Part shown: in pieces, positions 16,497 to 24,151 of the stretch
Position numbering within the stretch: position 1 is the stretch's first letter
How the letters are laid out: each line of letters starts with the position of its first letter
Origin: Dyella flava
Lineage (GTDB): Bacteria; Pseudomonadota; Gammaproteobacteria; Xanthomonadales; Rhodanobacteraceae
DNA: 64,000 bases
NCBI RefSeq assembly: GCF_016904955.1
Contig: NZ_JADIKE010000037.1
Location: forward strand, 1 to 64,000
Direction: 5' to 3'
Made by a program: the position numbers and the translations under genes
The notes under the pieces: model-generated
Told to the model about the DNA's origin: nothing
The model's input: the letters and a program-made list of their open reading frames with translations, nothing else
The model's database searches: none

Positions 16497-17243
16497 ATGA
16501 TGGATTTCCAAATCGATGCATGGCGCGCATGGGCACCGGGCCTCGATAGCGACGAGGCCTGGCAGGCCTGGTCGCTGAATCCCGTGCGCGTCGCCGATGG
16601 CGATACCCAACCCGCCTGCGAATTTCTGCCGGCCATGCAACGCCGGCGCCTTAGCCGCCTGGCGCGTATGACCTTGCATGTCGCCTGGCCGCTGTGCGGT
16701 GAATCCGAGCAGTTGCCGTTCGTGTTTGCCTCGCGTCACGGCGAAACACCCCGCACCTATGCGCTGCTGAGTGATGTGGCCGATCAGCAACCGCTATCGC
16801 CGACGCAGTTCGGTTTGTCGGTGCATAACGCCATCGCCGGGCAATGGTCGATTCTGCGTGGTCAGCACGGTGAGTCCGTCGCCATCGCGGGGGAAGCCGA
16901 TACCTTTGAGCACGCCATGGTGGAAGCCGCAGCCTTGTTAAGTACAGGCGCACCGGCAGTGCTGGTGGTGGTGGCCGAGGAATACCCACCCGAACCCTAC
17001 CGAGACTGGATCGACGATGTACCGTTTTCGTATGCTCTGGCACTGAGGGTAAGGGGAATCGAGGCGGATAACAGCAAGCAGGCCGGCGCGCGATGGCAGC
17101 TGCGGCTGGAACCGAATCGTGGCGATGATGCTCCCGCTGCATGGCCGCATGCGCTGCAATTTGTGGGTGCACTGCATCAGCACAACGACACACTTGTACA
17201 CACATGGAAGACACGTCGATGGATCTGGCAGCGAACTCCGTAA
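16497..17243 (+). CDS. Beta-ketoacyl synthase chain-length factor
   Basis: A 248-residue relative of the ketosynthase N-terminal half, without the catalytic Cys. It contains MQRRRLSRLARMTLHVA, FVFASRHGE and SPTQFGLSVHNAIAGQWSI, all typical of the short chain-length-factor family (ApeC type). It pairs with a ketosynthase and sets chain length. Two adjacent ATG codons (16497 and 16500) follow GGGGG; either could be used. The 3' end overlaps the next gene by 25 bases. Confidence 0.88.
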   Translation: MMDFQIDAWRAWAPGLDSDEAWQAWSLNPVRVADGDTQPACEFLPAMQRRRLSRLARMTLHVAWPLCGESEQLPFVFASRHGETPRTYALLSDVADQQPLSPTQFGLSVHNAIAGQWSILRGQHGESVAIAGEADTFEHAMVEAAALLSTGAPAVLVVVAEEYPPEPYRDWIDDVPFSYALALRVRGIEADNSKQAGARWQLRLEPNRGDDAPAAWPHALQFVGALHQHNDTLVHTWKTRRWIWQRTP

Positions 17244-18013
17244 GGCGTTTCAGTGCGGGGAATTACGTCTGGCGGCTGTTAGCCACCGGCGCAAGCTTCG
17301 CACTGTTCGGCCTGGGCGGACTGCTGCTGCGCTTGATCCTGCTGCCCTTGCTCGGCCTGTTGCCGGGCGACACCAGAACTCGCCGCCAGCGCGCACGCGC
17401 CGCCATCAGCAAGGCGTTCTACTTGCATGTGCAGTTCATGTATCGCAGCGGCGTGCTGGAATACGTGTTCGAGGGCGCCGAGCGCCTTGGCTGTCCGGGT
17501 CAGATGATCATTGCCAATCATCCCTCGTTGATCGATGTGGTGTTTCTGATCGCGCATATCCGCGATGCCAATTGCATCGTCAAACAAAGCATGTGGCGCA
17601 ATCCGTTCACGCGCGGCCCGGTCTGCCGGGCGCAATACATCAGCAACGATGGTAGCCCGGATATGCTGGAGCAGGCGGCCGACGCGCTGCGCGAGGGCGA
17701 GACCCTGATCGTGTTTCCCGAAGGCACGCGCACCACGCCAAACCGCGCACCGATATTTCACCGTGGCGCGGCGGCGATTGCGCTGCGTGGCGCACGCACC
17801 ATCACGCCTGTGTTCATCAGCGTAAAGCCGACCACGCTGACCAAGGCCGAGCCCTGGTATCGCATTCCGGCGCGACGGGTGAAGATCACGCTACGCGTGG
17901 GCAAGGACATCGATCCGAATACGTTCAATGCGCAAGCCGCGATGCCGATCGCCTCGCGCCGGCTCAACGAACATCTGCATCAACTTTTCCTGAGGGAGCT
18001 TGCGTCATCGTGA
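17219..18013 (+). CDS. PlsC-like 1-acylglycerol-3-phosphate acyltransferase of the cluster
   Basis: A 264-residue membrane-associated acyltransferase. One or two hydrophobic helices (residues about 18-46) precede the PlsC domain. The catalytic motif NHPSLIDVV (HX4D) lies near residues 99-107 and the phosphate-binding FPEGTRTTPN near 171-180. It would acylate the glycerol or lipid part of the polyene conjugate. The ATG at 17219 follows GGAAG by eight bases; an upstream ATG at 17204 adds five residues. It overlaps the chain-length-factor gene, and its TGA overlaps the GTG start of the second ACP (GTGA). Confidence 0.9.
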   Translation: MDLAANSVRRFSAGNYVWRLLATGASFALFGLGGLLLRLILLPLLGLLPGDTRTRRQRARAAISKAFYLHVQFMYRSGVLEYVFEGAERLGCPGQMIIANHPSLIDVVFLIAHIRDANCIVKQSMWRNPFTRGPVCRAQYISNDGSPDMLEQAADALREGETLIVFPEGTRTTPNRAPIFHRGAAAIALRGARTITPVFISVKPTTLTKAEPWYRIPARRVKITLRVGKDIDPNTFNAQAAMPIASRRLNEHLHQLFLRELASS

Positions 18014-18279
18014 ATGACCTACAGCAAGAAATCACCCAGCTGATCATCGACACCCTCAATCTGGAGGATGTCACCGTTGCGGATATTCCGCCTGAGCAAC
18101 CGCTGTTCGGCGAAGGGCTTGGCCTTGATTCGGTCGACGCACTGGAACTGGCTCTGGCCTTGCAGAAGCGCTATGACATCCGTATCGCTTCGGATTCGAA
18201 AGACGCGCGCCAGCATTTCACCACGGTCGCCAGTCTCGCCGCCTTCGTGCAATCGCAGCGGGACGCATGCGCAAAATAA
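18010..18279 (+). CDS. Second acyl carrier protein of the polyene cluster
   Basis: An 89-residue ACP with Ser41 in GLGLDSVDALEL as the phosphopantetheine site, followed by HFTTVASLAAFV. The start is a GTG overlapping the previous stop (GTGA); an ATG three bases further on is out of frame. Its 3' end overlaps the next gene by 13 bases. Having two ACPs of different sequence suggests separate roles in extension and in starter loading or transfer. Confidence 0.92.
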   Translation: MNDLQQEITQLIIDTLNLEDVTVADIPPEQPLFGEGLGLDSVDALELALALQKRYDIRIASDSKDARQHFTTVASLAAFVQSQRDACAK

Positions 18280-18812
18280 CCTCTATTCTGTTACCGCTGG
18301 CGGGTGTGCTTTACCCGTTCGTGGTGTATTTCGGCATGGACCGCGTGCCGCCGCCGATGTTTGCGCTGGTGCTTGGCGCCATCTGGCTGATCCGCGCGCC
18401 CAGCTTGTTGAAGCAGCCCGGCGGACGCTGGATGCTGACGGCGGCGCTGGTCTATTGCGCGCTGCTGGCGCTCAGTGGCGAAGCCGTGCTGCTGCGCTGG
18501 TATCCCAGCCTGATCAGCGCCCTGCTGCTGTGCGCGTTCGGTCTGAGCCTGAGATACGGCCCGCCGATCGTCGAACGCATCGCCCGCGTGCGCGAACCGG
18601 ACCTGCCCGACGCCGCGATTCCCTATACGCGCAAGGTCACCTGGGTCTGGGTGGGCTTTTTTGTCTTCAACGGCGCAGTCTCCGCCGTGCTCACCTTGTG
18701 GGCACCCCTGGCCTGGTGGACGCTGTACAACGGCCTGCTGGTGTATTTCATTATGGGTACGCTGTTTATCGGTGAGTGGCTGTTGCGCCGACGCTTGCGA
18801 GGCACTGCGTGA
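18267..18812 (+). CDS. Small inner-membrane protein of the polyene cluster (COG4648 type)
   Basis: A 181-residue protein with about five membrane segments (residues about 5-24, 30-47, 55-73, 78-97 and 126-172). A basic/acidic loop lies in the middle (RYGPPIVERIARVREPDLPD) and an RRRLRG tail at the end. This gene is a fixed member of aryl polyene clusters (ApeG position), with unknown function. It normally sits directly upstream of the AMP-ligase gene; here the following frame holds only a ligase-like stub joined to a dehydratase. Confidence 0.85.
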   Translation: MRKITSILLPLAGVLYPFVVYFGMDRVPPPMFALVLGAIWLIRAPSLLKQPGGRWMLTAALVYCALLALSGEAVLLRWYPSLISALLLCAFGLSLRYGPPIVERIARVREPDLPDAAIPYTRKVTWVWVGFFVFNGAVSAVLTLWAPLAWWTLYNGLLVYFIMGTLFIGEWLLRRRLRGTA

Positions 18813-18814
18813 GC

Positions 18815-19435
18815 ATGGAACTTGTCTGCACCGCCGAACGTTTGCGCACCCATGCCTGGGTCGCCGATGCGCGTTGCGGACATGCCGGCGAGAACGCGCC
18901 GGGCATCGTGCTGGTCTTGCACAGTACGGGGATCGACGCGCTTTGCCGCCTGGGCCGCTCACGCTTGATCGACCGCTTGCAGCGTGACATCGAATACACC
19001 GGCGAGCCGGTGACGTGGCGTCTGCTTGACACCCTGCCCGCCTCGGCATCTGCCCAGCAGATCGATGCCTGGCTGCAAGCGCCGCTGCCACGTGAAGCCT
19101 TGCTGCTGGACGAGCAACAGCATGACGGTGTCTGGACGCTGGCGCTGCGCATTCCGCTCGATCTGGTCTATTTCCCCGGCCACTTTCCGCAAGCCCCGGT
19201 GTTGCCAGGCGCAGTGCAGATCGCGTGGGCGCTGAGCTTCGCCGCCACACGTCTCGGCACGCCGGCGCGGTGCCAGATGATGGAAGCGCTGAAGTTTCAG
19301 CAATTGCTGCGTCCGGGTAATCGCGCGGATTTGACTCTGCACCACGATGCGGCGCGCAACAAACTACATTTCGCCTATCGTCATGGCGACAAGGCGTATT
19401 CCTCGGGTCGATTGGCATGGAGCGCCACGTCATGA
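18815..19435 (+). CDS. Truncated AMP-ligase C-terminal domain fused to an ApeI-like dehydratase
   Basis: A 206-residue protein in two parts. Residues about 96-206 form a hotdog dehydratase of the ApeI/FabZ-like type (YFPGHFPQAPVLPGAVQ, His123). Residues 1-95 resemble the C-terminal subdomain of acyl-activating AMP-ligases: AERLRTHAWVADAR matches the usual E-x-x-L-x-x-H-x-W-V-x-D-A helix, and WRLLDTLPASASAQ matches the F-V-D-x-L-P-x(4)-G-K segment. The Gly-Lys pair is replaced by Ala80-Gln81, so the catalytic Lys is absent. The large ATP-binding core (normally about 350 residues) is missing. Start is ATG 18815 or GTG 18809, the latter overlapping the previous stop. The dehydratase half is probably active with the ApeP-like partner; the stub is probably a relic or a scaffold. 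Confidence 0.75.
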   Translation: MELVCTAERLRTHAWVADARCGHAGENAPGIVLVLHSTGIDALCRLGRSRLIDRLQRDIEYTGEPVTWRLLDTLPASASAQQIDAWLQAPLPREALLLDEQQHDGVWTLALRIPLDLVYFPGHFPQAPVLPGAVQIAWALSFAATRLGTPARCQMMEALKFQQLLRPGNRADLTLHHDAARNKLHFAYRHGDKAYSSGRLAWSATS

Positions 19436-20400
19436 ACGAACAGATTGCACAGGAGCGTCACTGGTCAACACAGAAGGAACGCGGCAGCCTGTTCCTGATG
19501 CGCCTGACCGCCTTGAGCGTGCGCATGTTCGGGCGCCGCCTGCTGGCGCCTGTGCTGTATCTGATCGTGCTGTACTTCTTTGTCTCGGCGCGCAGCGCGC
19601 GGCGCCATATCCGGCAATACCAGACATATCTTGCGGACTGGAGCGGCAACCCGGCGCTCCATCCCTCGCTCGGCAGCGTATTCGGGCAGTTCATCGCCTT
19701 CGCGGACAATCTGCTCGATCGCCTGGATGTATGGCGCGGCCGCCTGCGCTTCGAACAGGTGCAACTGGTCGATCCTTCCGGCATCCGCCCGCGCCTGTTG
19801 CGCAGCCAGCATGGCGGGCGCGGCGAGATCCTGGTGGTGACCCATCTTGGCAATCCGGATGTCTGCCGCGCCATGGCGGAACTGGGCGAACAGGTCCCGC
19901 TCAACGTGCTGGTACATAACCGGCATGTCGCGCAATTCAATCGCCTGCTGGGCGAAGCCGGCGACCGCAGCATGCGGCTGATCCAGGTCAGCGAACTGGA
20001 TACGGCGATGATGATGGACTTATCGCAACGGCTTGAGCGCGGTGAATGGCTGGCGATGGCCGGCGACCGCGTGCCGTTGCACGATGGCCGACGCGTCATG
20101 GTGAATTTCCTCGGACATCCGGCCACATTTCCGCAAGGTCCGTGGTTGCTGGCCGGACTATTGCGCTGCCCGGTGAACCTGCTCTGCTGTTTGAAAGTGG
20201 ATGGCCGCTATCGCATCCATCTGGACCCGTTCCTGGATGTTGCCCGTTGGGAGCGTGGTCAGCGCGATGCAGCCGTGCAGGCGTGGGTGCAACGCTATGC
20301 GGATCATCTCGCCGGACAATGCCTGATGGCGCCACGACAGTGGTTCAATTTCTACGCTTACTGGCAACCGGCCGACACGGAGGCCACCGATGCGAACTAG
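19432..20400 (+). CDS. LpxL/HtrB-like lysophospholipid acyltransferase
   Basis: A 322-residue inner-membrane acyltransferase with one hydrophobic helix near residues 33-52, the HX4D-type motif VTHLGNPDVCR and a substrate loop AGDRVPLHDGRR, as in lipid A late acyltransferases. In E. coli-type clusters this domain is fused behind a glycosyltransferase (ApeJ); here the glycosyltransferase is the separate gene at 11193. The ATG at 19432 overlaps the previous stop (ATGA); a frame from 19417 adds five residues. The C-terminus overlaps the thioesterase gene by 11 bases. Confidence 0.88.
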   Translation: MNEQIAQERHWSTQKERGSLFLMRLTALSVRMFGRRLLAPVLYLIVLYFFVSARSARRHIRQYQTYLADWSGNPALHPSLGSVFGQFIAFADNLLDRLDVWRGRLRFEQVQLVDPSGIRPRLLRSQHGGRGEILVVTHLGNPDVCRAMAELGEQVPLNVLVHNRHVAQFNRLLGEAGDRSMRLIQVSELDTAMMMDLSQRLERGEWLAMAGDRVPLHDGRRVMVNFLGHPATFPQGPWLLAGLLRCPVNLLCCLKVDGRYRIHLDPFLDVARWERGQRDAAVQAWVQRYADHLAGQCLMAPRQWFNFYAYWQPADTEATDAN

Positions 20401-20851
20401 CGGCGTTCTGCATGCCACGGTGGACGTGGTGGTGCCGTTCTTCGATGTCGATTCGATGGACGTGGTCTGGCACGGCCATTATGTGAAGTATCTGGAAGTG
20501 GCGCGCTGTGCCCTGCTCGACGAGATCGGCCATAACTACACGCAGATGAAGGCATCCGGCTACGTCTGGCCGGTGATCGATCTGCAATTGCGCTATGTGC
20601 AGGCCTCCCGTTTCGGCCAGCGGCTGCACGTGCGCGCGGACCTGATCGAATGGCAAAACCGTCTGCGCATCCATTACCTGATCCAGGATGCCGCCACCGG
20701 CCAGCGCATCACCCGCGCGAGCAGCATTCAAGTCGCGGTAAAAATCGCCAATGGCGAAATGCAGCTGGTCTCGCCGGATGTCTTTATCGAGGCGGTGGAA
20801 CGCCGGCTGCGCAACCCTCCGCAAACTCCTTCCCCCGTGATCACGCCATGA
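20390..20851 (+). CDS. 4HBT-type acyl thioesterase of the cluster
   Basis: A 153-residue hotdog thioesterase. The signature DVDSMDVVWHGHYVKYLE (residues about 19-36) includes the Asp used by 4-hydroxybenzoyl-CoA thioesterases. Aryl polyene clusters carry one (ApeK position), thought to have an editing or release role. It overlaps both neighbours. Confidence 0.88.
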   Translation: MRTSGVLHATVDVVVPFFDVDSMDVVWHGHYVKYLEVARCALLDEIGHNYTQMKASGYVWPVIDLQLRYVQASRFGQRLHVRADLIEWQNRLRIHYLIQDAATGQRITRASSIQVAVKIANGEMQLVSPDVFIEAVERRLRNPPQTPSPVITP

Positions 20852-21567
20852 ATTACGCCAGCCCCACTTATGTCGAGGAAACGCGCATTGGCTTCCATTT
20901 CCTGCGCAGCCACACCTGGCAGCATCATGTTCTGCGCGTGGCAATCAACGACCTCAAGCGCCTGATCGGCGAGCCGCTGCCGCAAGGCGGCACCCTGCTG
21001 GACACGGGCTGTGGCCAGGGCAAATCGTTCCGCTTGTTGCGTGACGCCTTTCAGCCGGTGCGCATGCTGGGACTGGATGCTGATCCGCATAGCTTGAGCC
21101 TTTCCGAAGCAGAAGCCGCGCGCGAAGGCATCCGCGTGGAATTGCTGACCGCCGATTGTGCCGAGATCCCGCTACCCGACAGCAGCGTCGACATCGTGTT
21201 CTGCCACCAGACCTTCCATCATCTGGTCGAGCAGGAGCGTGCACTTGCCGAGTTCTGGCGCGTACTGAAGCCGGGCGGCTGGCTGCTGTTCGCCGAATCC
21301 ACCAAGGCGTACATCGATACCTGGGTGATCCGCTGGTTTTTCCGGCATCCCATGCACGTGCAAAAAAGCGCGGACGAATATCTGAACATGCTGCGCGGGC
21401 AAGGTTTTGCGTTTGGCCCGCGGAATGTGTCCTTTCCTTATCTGTGGTGGAGTCGCTCGAAGGATTTCGGCCTGCTCGAACGCTGGGGCCTACGGGCGCC
21501 GCCGCCACCGGGACAGCGCGAAGAAACCCTGGTTAATGCTGCTGTACGCAAACCGGCCCATGATTGA
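20848..21567 (+). CDS. SAM-dependent methyltransferase of the cluster
   Basis: A 239-residue class I methyltransferase with motif I LLDTGCGQGKSFRLL (residues about 47-61), an acidic motif II end GLDADPHS, and FCHQTFHHLVEQERALAEFW with LKPGGWLLFAEST as the later motifs. In related clusters a methyltransferase modifies the aryl head. Its retention implies that a methylatable head group may still be made. It starts in an ATGA overlap with the thioesterase stop. Confidence 0.88.
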   Translation: MNYASPTYVEETRIGFHFLRSHTWQHHVLRVAINDLKRLIGEPLPQGGTLLDTGCGQGKSFRLLRDAFQPVRMLGLDADPHSLSLSEAEAAREGIRVELLTADCAEIPLPDSSVDIVFCHQTFHHLVEQERALAEFWRVLKPGGWLLFAESTKAYIDTWVIRWFFRHPMHVQKSADEYLNMLRGQGFAFGPRNVSFPYLWWSRSKDFGLLERWGLRAPPPPGQREETLVNAAVRKPAHD

Positions 21568-21618
21568 TCAGCTATTTCAACGTTACCTCACCGTCGCCCC
21601 GGCGAATGGAGGTTTCGC

Positions 21619-22809
21619 ATGAACACCTACCTCAATGCGCTAGGCGTAATCTGCAATCTCGGCGCAGGCAAATCCGCCGTTGCCGAAGCACTGTTCGCCG
21701 GCGACGACAGCGGCATTCGTCCCGAGCAGGACTGGATTCCCGGCCATGCCCCGCCCTTGGGCCGCGTGCATGTGGCGTTGCCGCCGATACCCGAAGCACT
21801 GCGCAGCCATCGCGATAATCGCAATAACCGTTTGCTGCTTGCCGCGACGCAGGAGATCGAGGCAGATATCCGTGCCGCCATCGAATGCTATGGTCACGAA
21901 CGCATCGGCGTGGTGCTGGGCACCAGTACCACCGGCATCGAGGAAGCCACGCAGGGGATCGGTGCCTATCGCCGCGATGGCACGTGGCCGGCGGATTATC
22001 GCTACGCACACCAGGAGCTGGGCGCACCCGCTGCCTTCCTCGCTGAATGGCTGGGATTGGGCGGCCCCTGCTACAGCATTTCCACCGCCTGTACCTCAGG
22101 TGCGCGTGCGCTGCTGAGTGCGCAACGCCTGCTGCGGACCGGCCTGTGCGACGCGGTACTGTGTGGCGGCGTGGATACCTTGTGCCGATTGGCGATCAAC
22201 GGCTTCCATGCCTTGGAAGCCGTGGACTTGCAGCGCTGCGATCCATTCTCCCGGCACCGCCGCGGCATCAATATCGGTGAAGCGGCAGCACTGTTCCTGA
22301 TGACGCGTGAAGACGGTCCGGTGGAACTGCTCGGTGGCGGCGCCAGCTCCGATGCGTATCACATGTCCTCACCCGATCCACACGGAACCGGTGCGCAGAA
22401 GGCGATGCAGGATGCGCTGCGCAACGCGAGACTGGATGCAAAGCAGATCGACTACATCAACTTGCACGGCACCGCCACCGAACACAACGACAGCATGGAA
22501 AGCCTGGCGGTTACCGCCACGTTTGCGCATGCCGTGCCCTGCTCTTCCACCAAATCGCTGACCGGCCACACCCTGGCCGCCGCTGGCGCGCTGGAAGCTG
22601 CATTCTGCTGGTTGAGCCTGAGCGACCGTCGCGCGGAGCGCCGTCTGCCACCGCATCGATGGGATGGCGAGGCCGACCCGGCCCTGCCGCCGCTGAACTT
22701 CGTGCAAGCCGGTGGCCATCTGCCCGCGGGCGGCCGTCGCTATCTGATGAGCAATTCCTTTGCCTTCGGCGGCAACAATACAGCGTTGATTCTTGGGGAT
22801 CCGGCATGA
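21619..22809 (+). CDS. Second beta-ketoacyl-ACP synthase of the cluster
   Basis: A 396-residue condensing enzyme with an intact triad: Cys158 in STACTSGAR, His283 in NLHGTATEHND and His317 in LTGHTLAAAG, and SNSFAFGGNN near the end. The sequence differs strongly from the 15209 ketosynthase, and the two probably act at different steps, such as priming and extension. GGAGG lies upstream of the ATG at 21619. A 51-base gap separates it from the methyltransferase, making it the head of a KS-DH-KR sub-block. Confidence 0.94.
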   Translation: MNTYLNALGVICNLGAGKSAVAEALFAGDDSGIRPEQDWIPGHAPPLGRVHVALPPIPEALRSHRDNRNNRLLLAATQEIEADIRAAIECYGHERIGVVLGTSTTGIEEATQGIGAYRRDGTWPADYRYAHQELGAPAAFLAEWLGLGGPCYSISTACTSGARALLSAQRLLRTGLCDAVLCGGVDTLCRLAINGFHALEAVDLQRCDPFSRHRRGINIGEAAALFLMTREDGPVELLGGGASSDAYHMSSPDPHGTGAQKAMQDALRNARLDAKQIDYINLHGTATEHNDSMESLAVTATFAHAVPCSSTKSLTGHTLAAAGALEAAFCWLSLSDRRAERRLPPHRWDGEADPALPPLNFVQAGGHLPAGGRRYLMSNSFAFGGNNTALILGDPA

Positions 22810-23273
22810 CGCCGTGGCCGATCGCCGAGGTGTTGCCGCACGCCGGCGACATGATCCTGCTCGACCACGTCGAAGAGCTCGAAGCCGACCGCATCGTTTG
22901 TACAAGAACCTTGCAAACAGATGGGTTGTTTCAAGATCCCGACGGCAGCCTGCCCGCATGGGTGGGCGTGGAATTGATGGCGCAAAGCATCGCCGCCTGG
23001 GCCGGTTGCCGCGCCCGTGCCGATCAGCAACCGGTACAACTGGGCTTTCTGCTCGGCACGCGTCACTACGCCTGCAATGTCGATGCATTCCCGGCCGGCA
23101 CTTGCTTGCGCATCGAGGCGGAACGGTCGTTCCACGACGAGCACGGCATGGGCGTTTTCAACTGCCGCATCGACGCGCCGGGCATTCACGCCGAAGCTCG
23201 CTTGAACGTTTATCGTCCGCCCGATGCAGATGCCTTCTTTAAACAGATCGCCGGAGAAACACAGCATGACTGA
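22806..23273 (+). CDS. ApeP-like 3-hydroxyacyl-ACP dehydratase
   Basis: A 155-residue hotdog dehydratase with WPIAEVLPHAGDMILLDHV (the His-bearing start typical of ApeP/FabA-like proteins), WVGVELMAQSIAAWAG and FLLGTRHYAC. In the E. coli system ApeP and ApeI form one dehydratase complex, so this protein probably pairs with the hotdog half of the 18815 fusion. Its start overlaps the ketosynthase stop (ATGA). Confidence 0.88.
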   Translation: MTPWPIAEVLPHAGDMILLDHVEELEADRIVCTRTLQTDGLFQDPDGSLPAWVGVELMAQSIAAWAGCRARADQQPVQLGFLLGTRHYACNVDAFPAGTCLRIEAERSFHDEHGMGVFNCRIDAPGIHAEARLNVYRPPDADAFFKQIAGETQHD

Positions 23274-23994
23274 TACGGTTCTGGTCACCGGCTCCAGCCG
23301 TGGCATCGGGCGCGCGATTGCCTTGCGCCTGGCACAGGCAGGCTATGATCTGATCCTGCATTGCCGCAGCCGGCGCGATGAAGCCGAACAGGTGCAGGCG
23401 TCGATCGAACAGCTCGGCCGCCATGCACGCATCCTGCAATGTGACATAGCCGATCGCGCTGCCTGCGCTGCCACACTCGAAGCGGATGTGGAAGCACATG
23501 GCGCTTACTACGGCATCGTCTGCAATGCAGGACTGACCCGCGACGCAGCTTTTCCTGCGCTTACCGACGAAGATTGGGATCAGGTATTACGTACCAATCT
23601 GGATGGTTTCTATAACGTGCTGCATCCGATCATCATGCCGATGATCCGTCGTCGCGCCGCTGGACGCATCGTATGCATCACGTCGGTATCCGGCCTGATC
23701 GGCAATCGCGGCCAGGTGAATTACAGCGCATCCAAGGCCGGCGTGATCGGCGCCGCCAAGGCGCTTGCGGTGGAGTTGGCCAAGCGCAAGATCACCGTCA
23801 ATTGCGTGGCGCCGGGCTTGATCGATACGGACATGATCAGCGACGACGTACCGCTTGACGAGATCATGAAAATGATACCCATGCAGCGTGCCGGTACCGC
23901 CGATGAAGTTGCTGCCGCGGTGCAGTTTTTGCTGAGTCCGGCAGCTGGTTACATCACGCGGCAGGTGCTCGCGGTGAATGGTGGGTTGTGCTGA
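23266..23994 (+). CDS. FabG-like 3-ketoacyl-ACP reductase of the cluster
   Basis: A 242-residue short-chain dehydrogenase with TGSSRGIGRAI for NADPH binding (residues about 8-18), CNAG, catalytic Ser in ITSVSGL and YSASKAG (Tyr and Lys). It reduces the keto group made by the ketosynthases. GGAG is upstream of the ATG at 23266, which lies inside the end of the dehydratase gene. It is the last gene of the operon and is followed by a strong hairpin. Confidence 0.93.
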   Translation: MTDTVLVTGSSRGIGRAIALRLAQAGYDLILHCRSRRDEAEQVQASIEQLGRHARILQCDIADRAACAATLEADVEAHGAYYGIVCNAGLTRDAAFPALTDEDWDQVLRTNLDGFYNVLHPIIMPMIRRRAAGRIVCITSVSGLIGNRGQVNYSASKAGVIGAAKALAVELAKRKITVNCVAPGLIDTDMISDDVPLDEIMKMIPMQRAGTADEVAAAVQFLLSPAAGYITRQVLAVNGGLC

Positions 23995-24030
23995 AAGGCG
24001 GAAGCAGTAAACCCCCATCTAGCCAGCATT

Positions 24031-24059
24031 GCCCCCTCTCCCCAAAGGGGAGAGGGGGC
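24031..24059. repeat. Perfect palindrome at the end of the polyene operon
   Basis: A 13-base perfect stem GCCCCCTCTCCCC / GGGGAGAGGGGGC with an AAA loop, 36 bases after the reductase stop. It belongs to the dispersed repeat family. Without a T-tract it is not a classical terminator but is placed where one would be expected. Confidence 0.85.
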
Positions 24060-24151
24060 TAATGCGGCCCACCTGATGCGTTGCGTCAGAGTCCCTAACG
24101 CCCGCTGCGCTACAATTCCCTGGCTAAATCCCCTTCCCCAGGAGTTTTGTG

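Noticed and set aside
24031..24059. Calling the perfect hairpin after the polyene operon an intrinsic terminator
   Set aside because: There is no T-tract on either side and the same hairpin recurs away from gene ends, so it is listed as a repeat.
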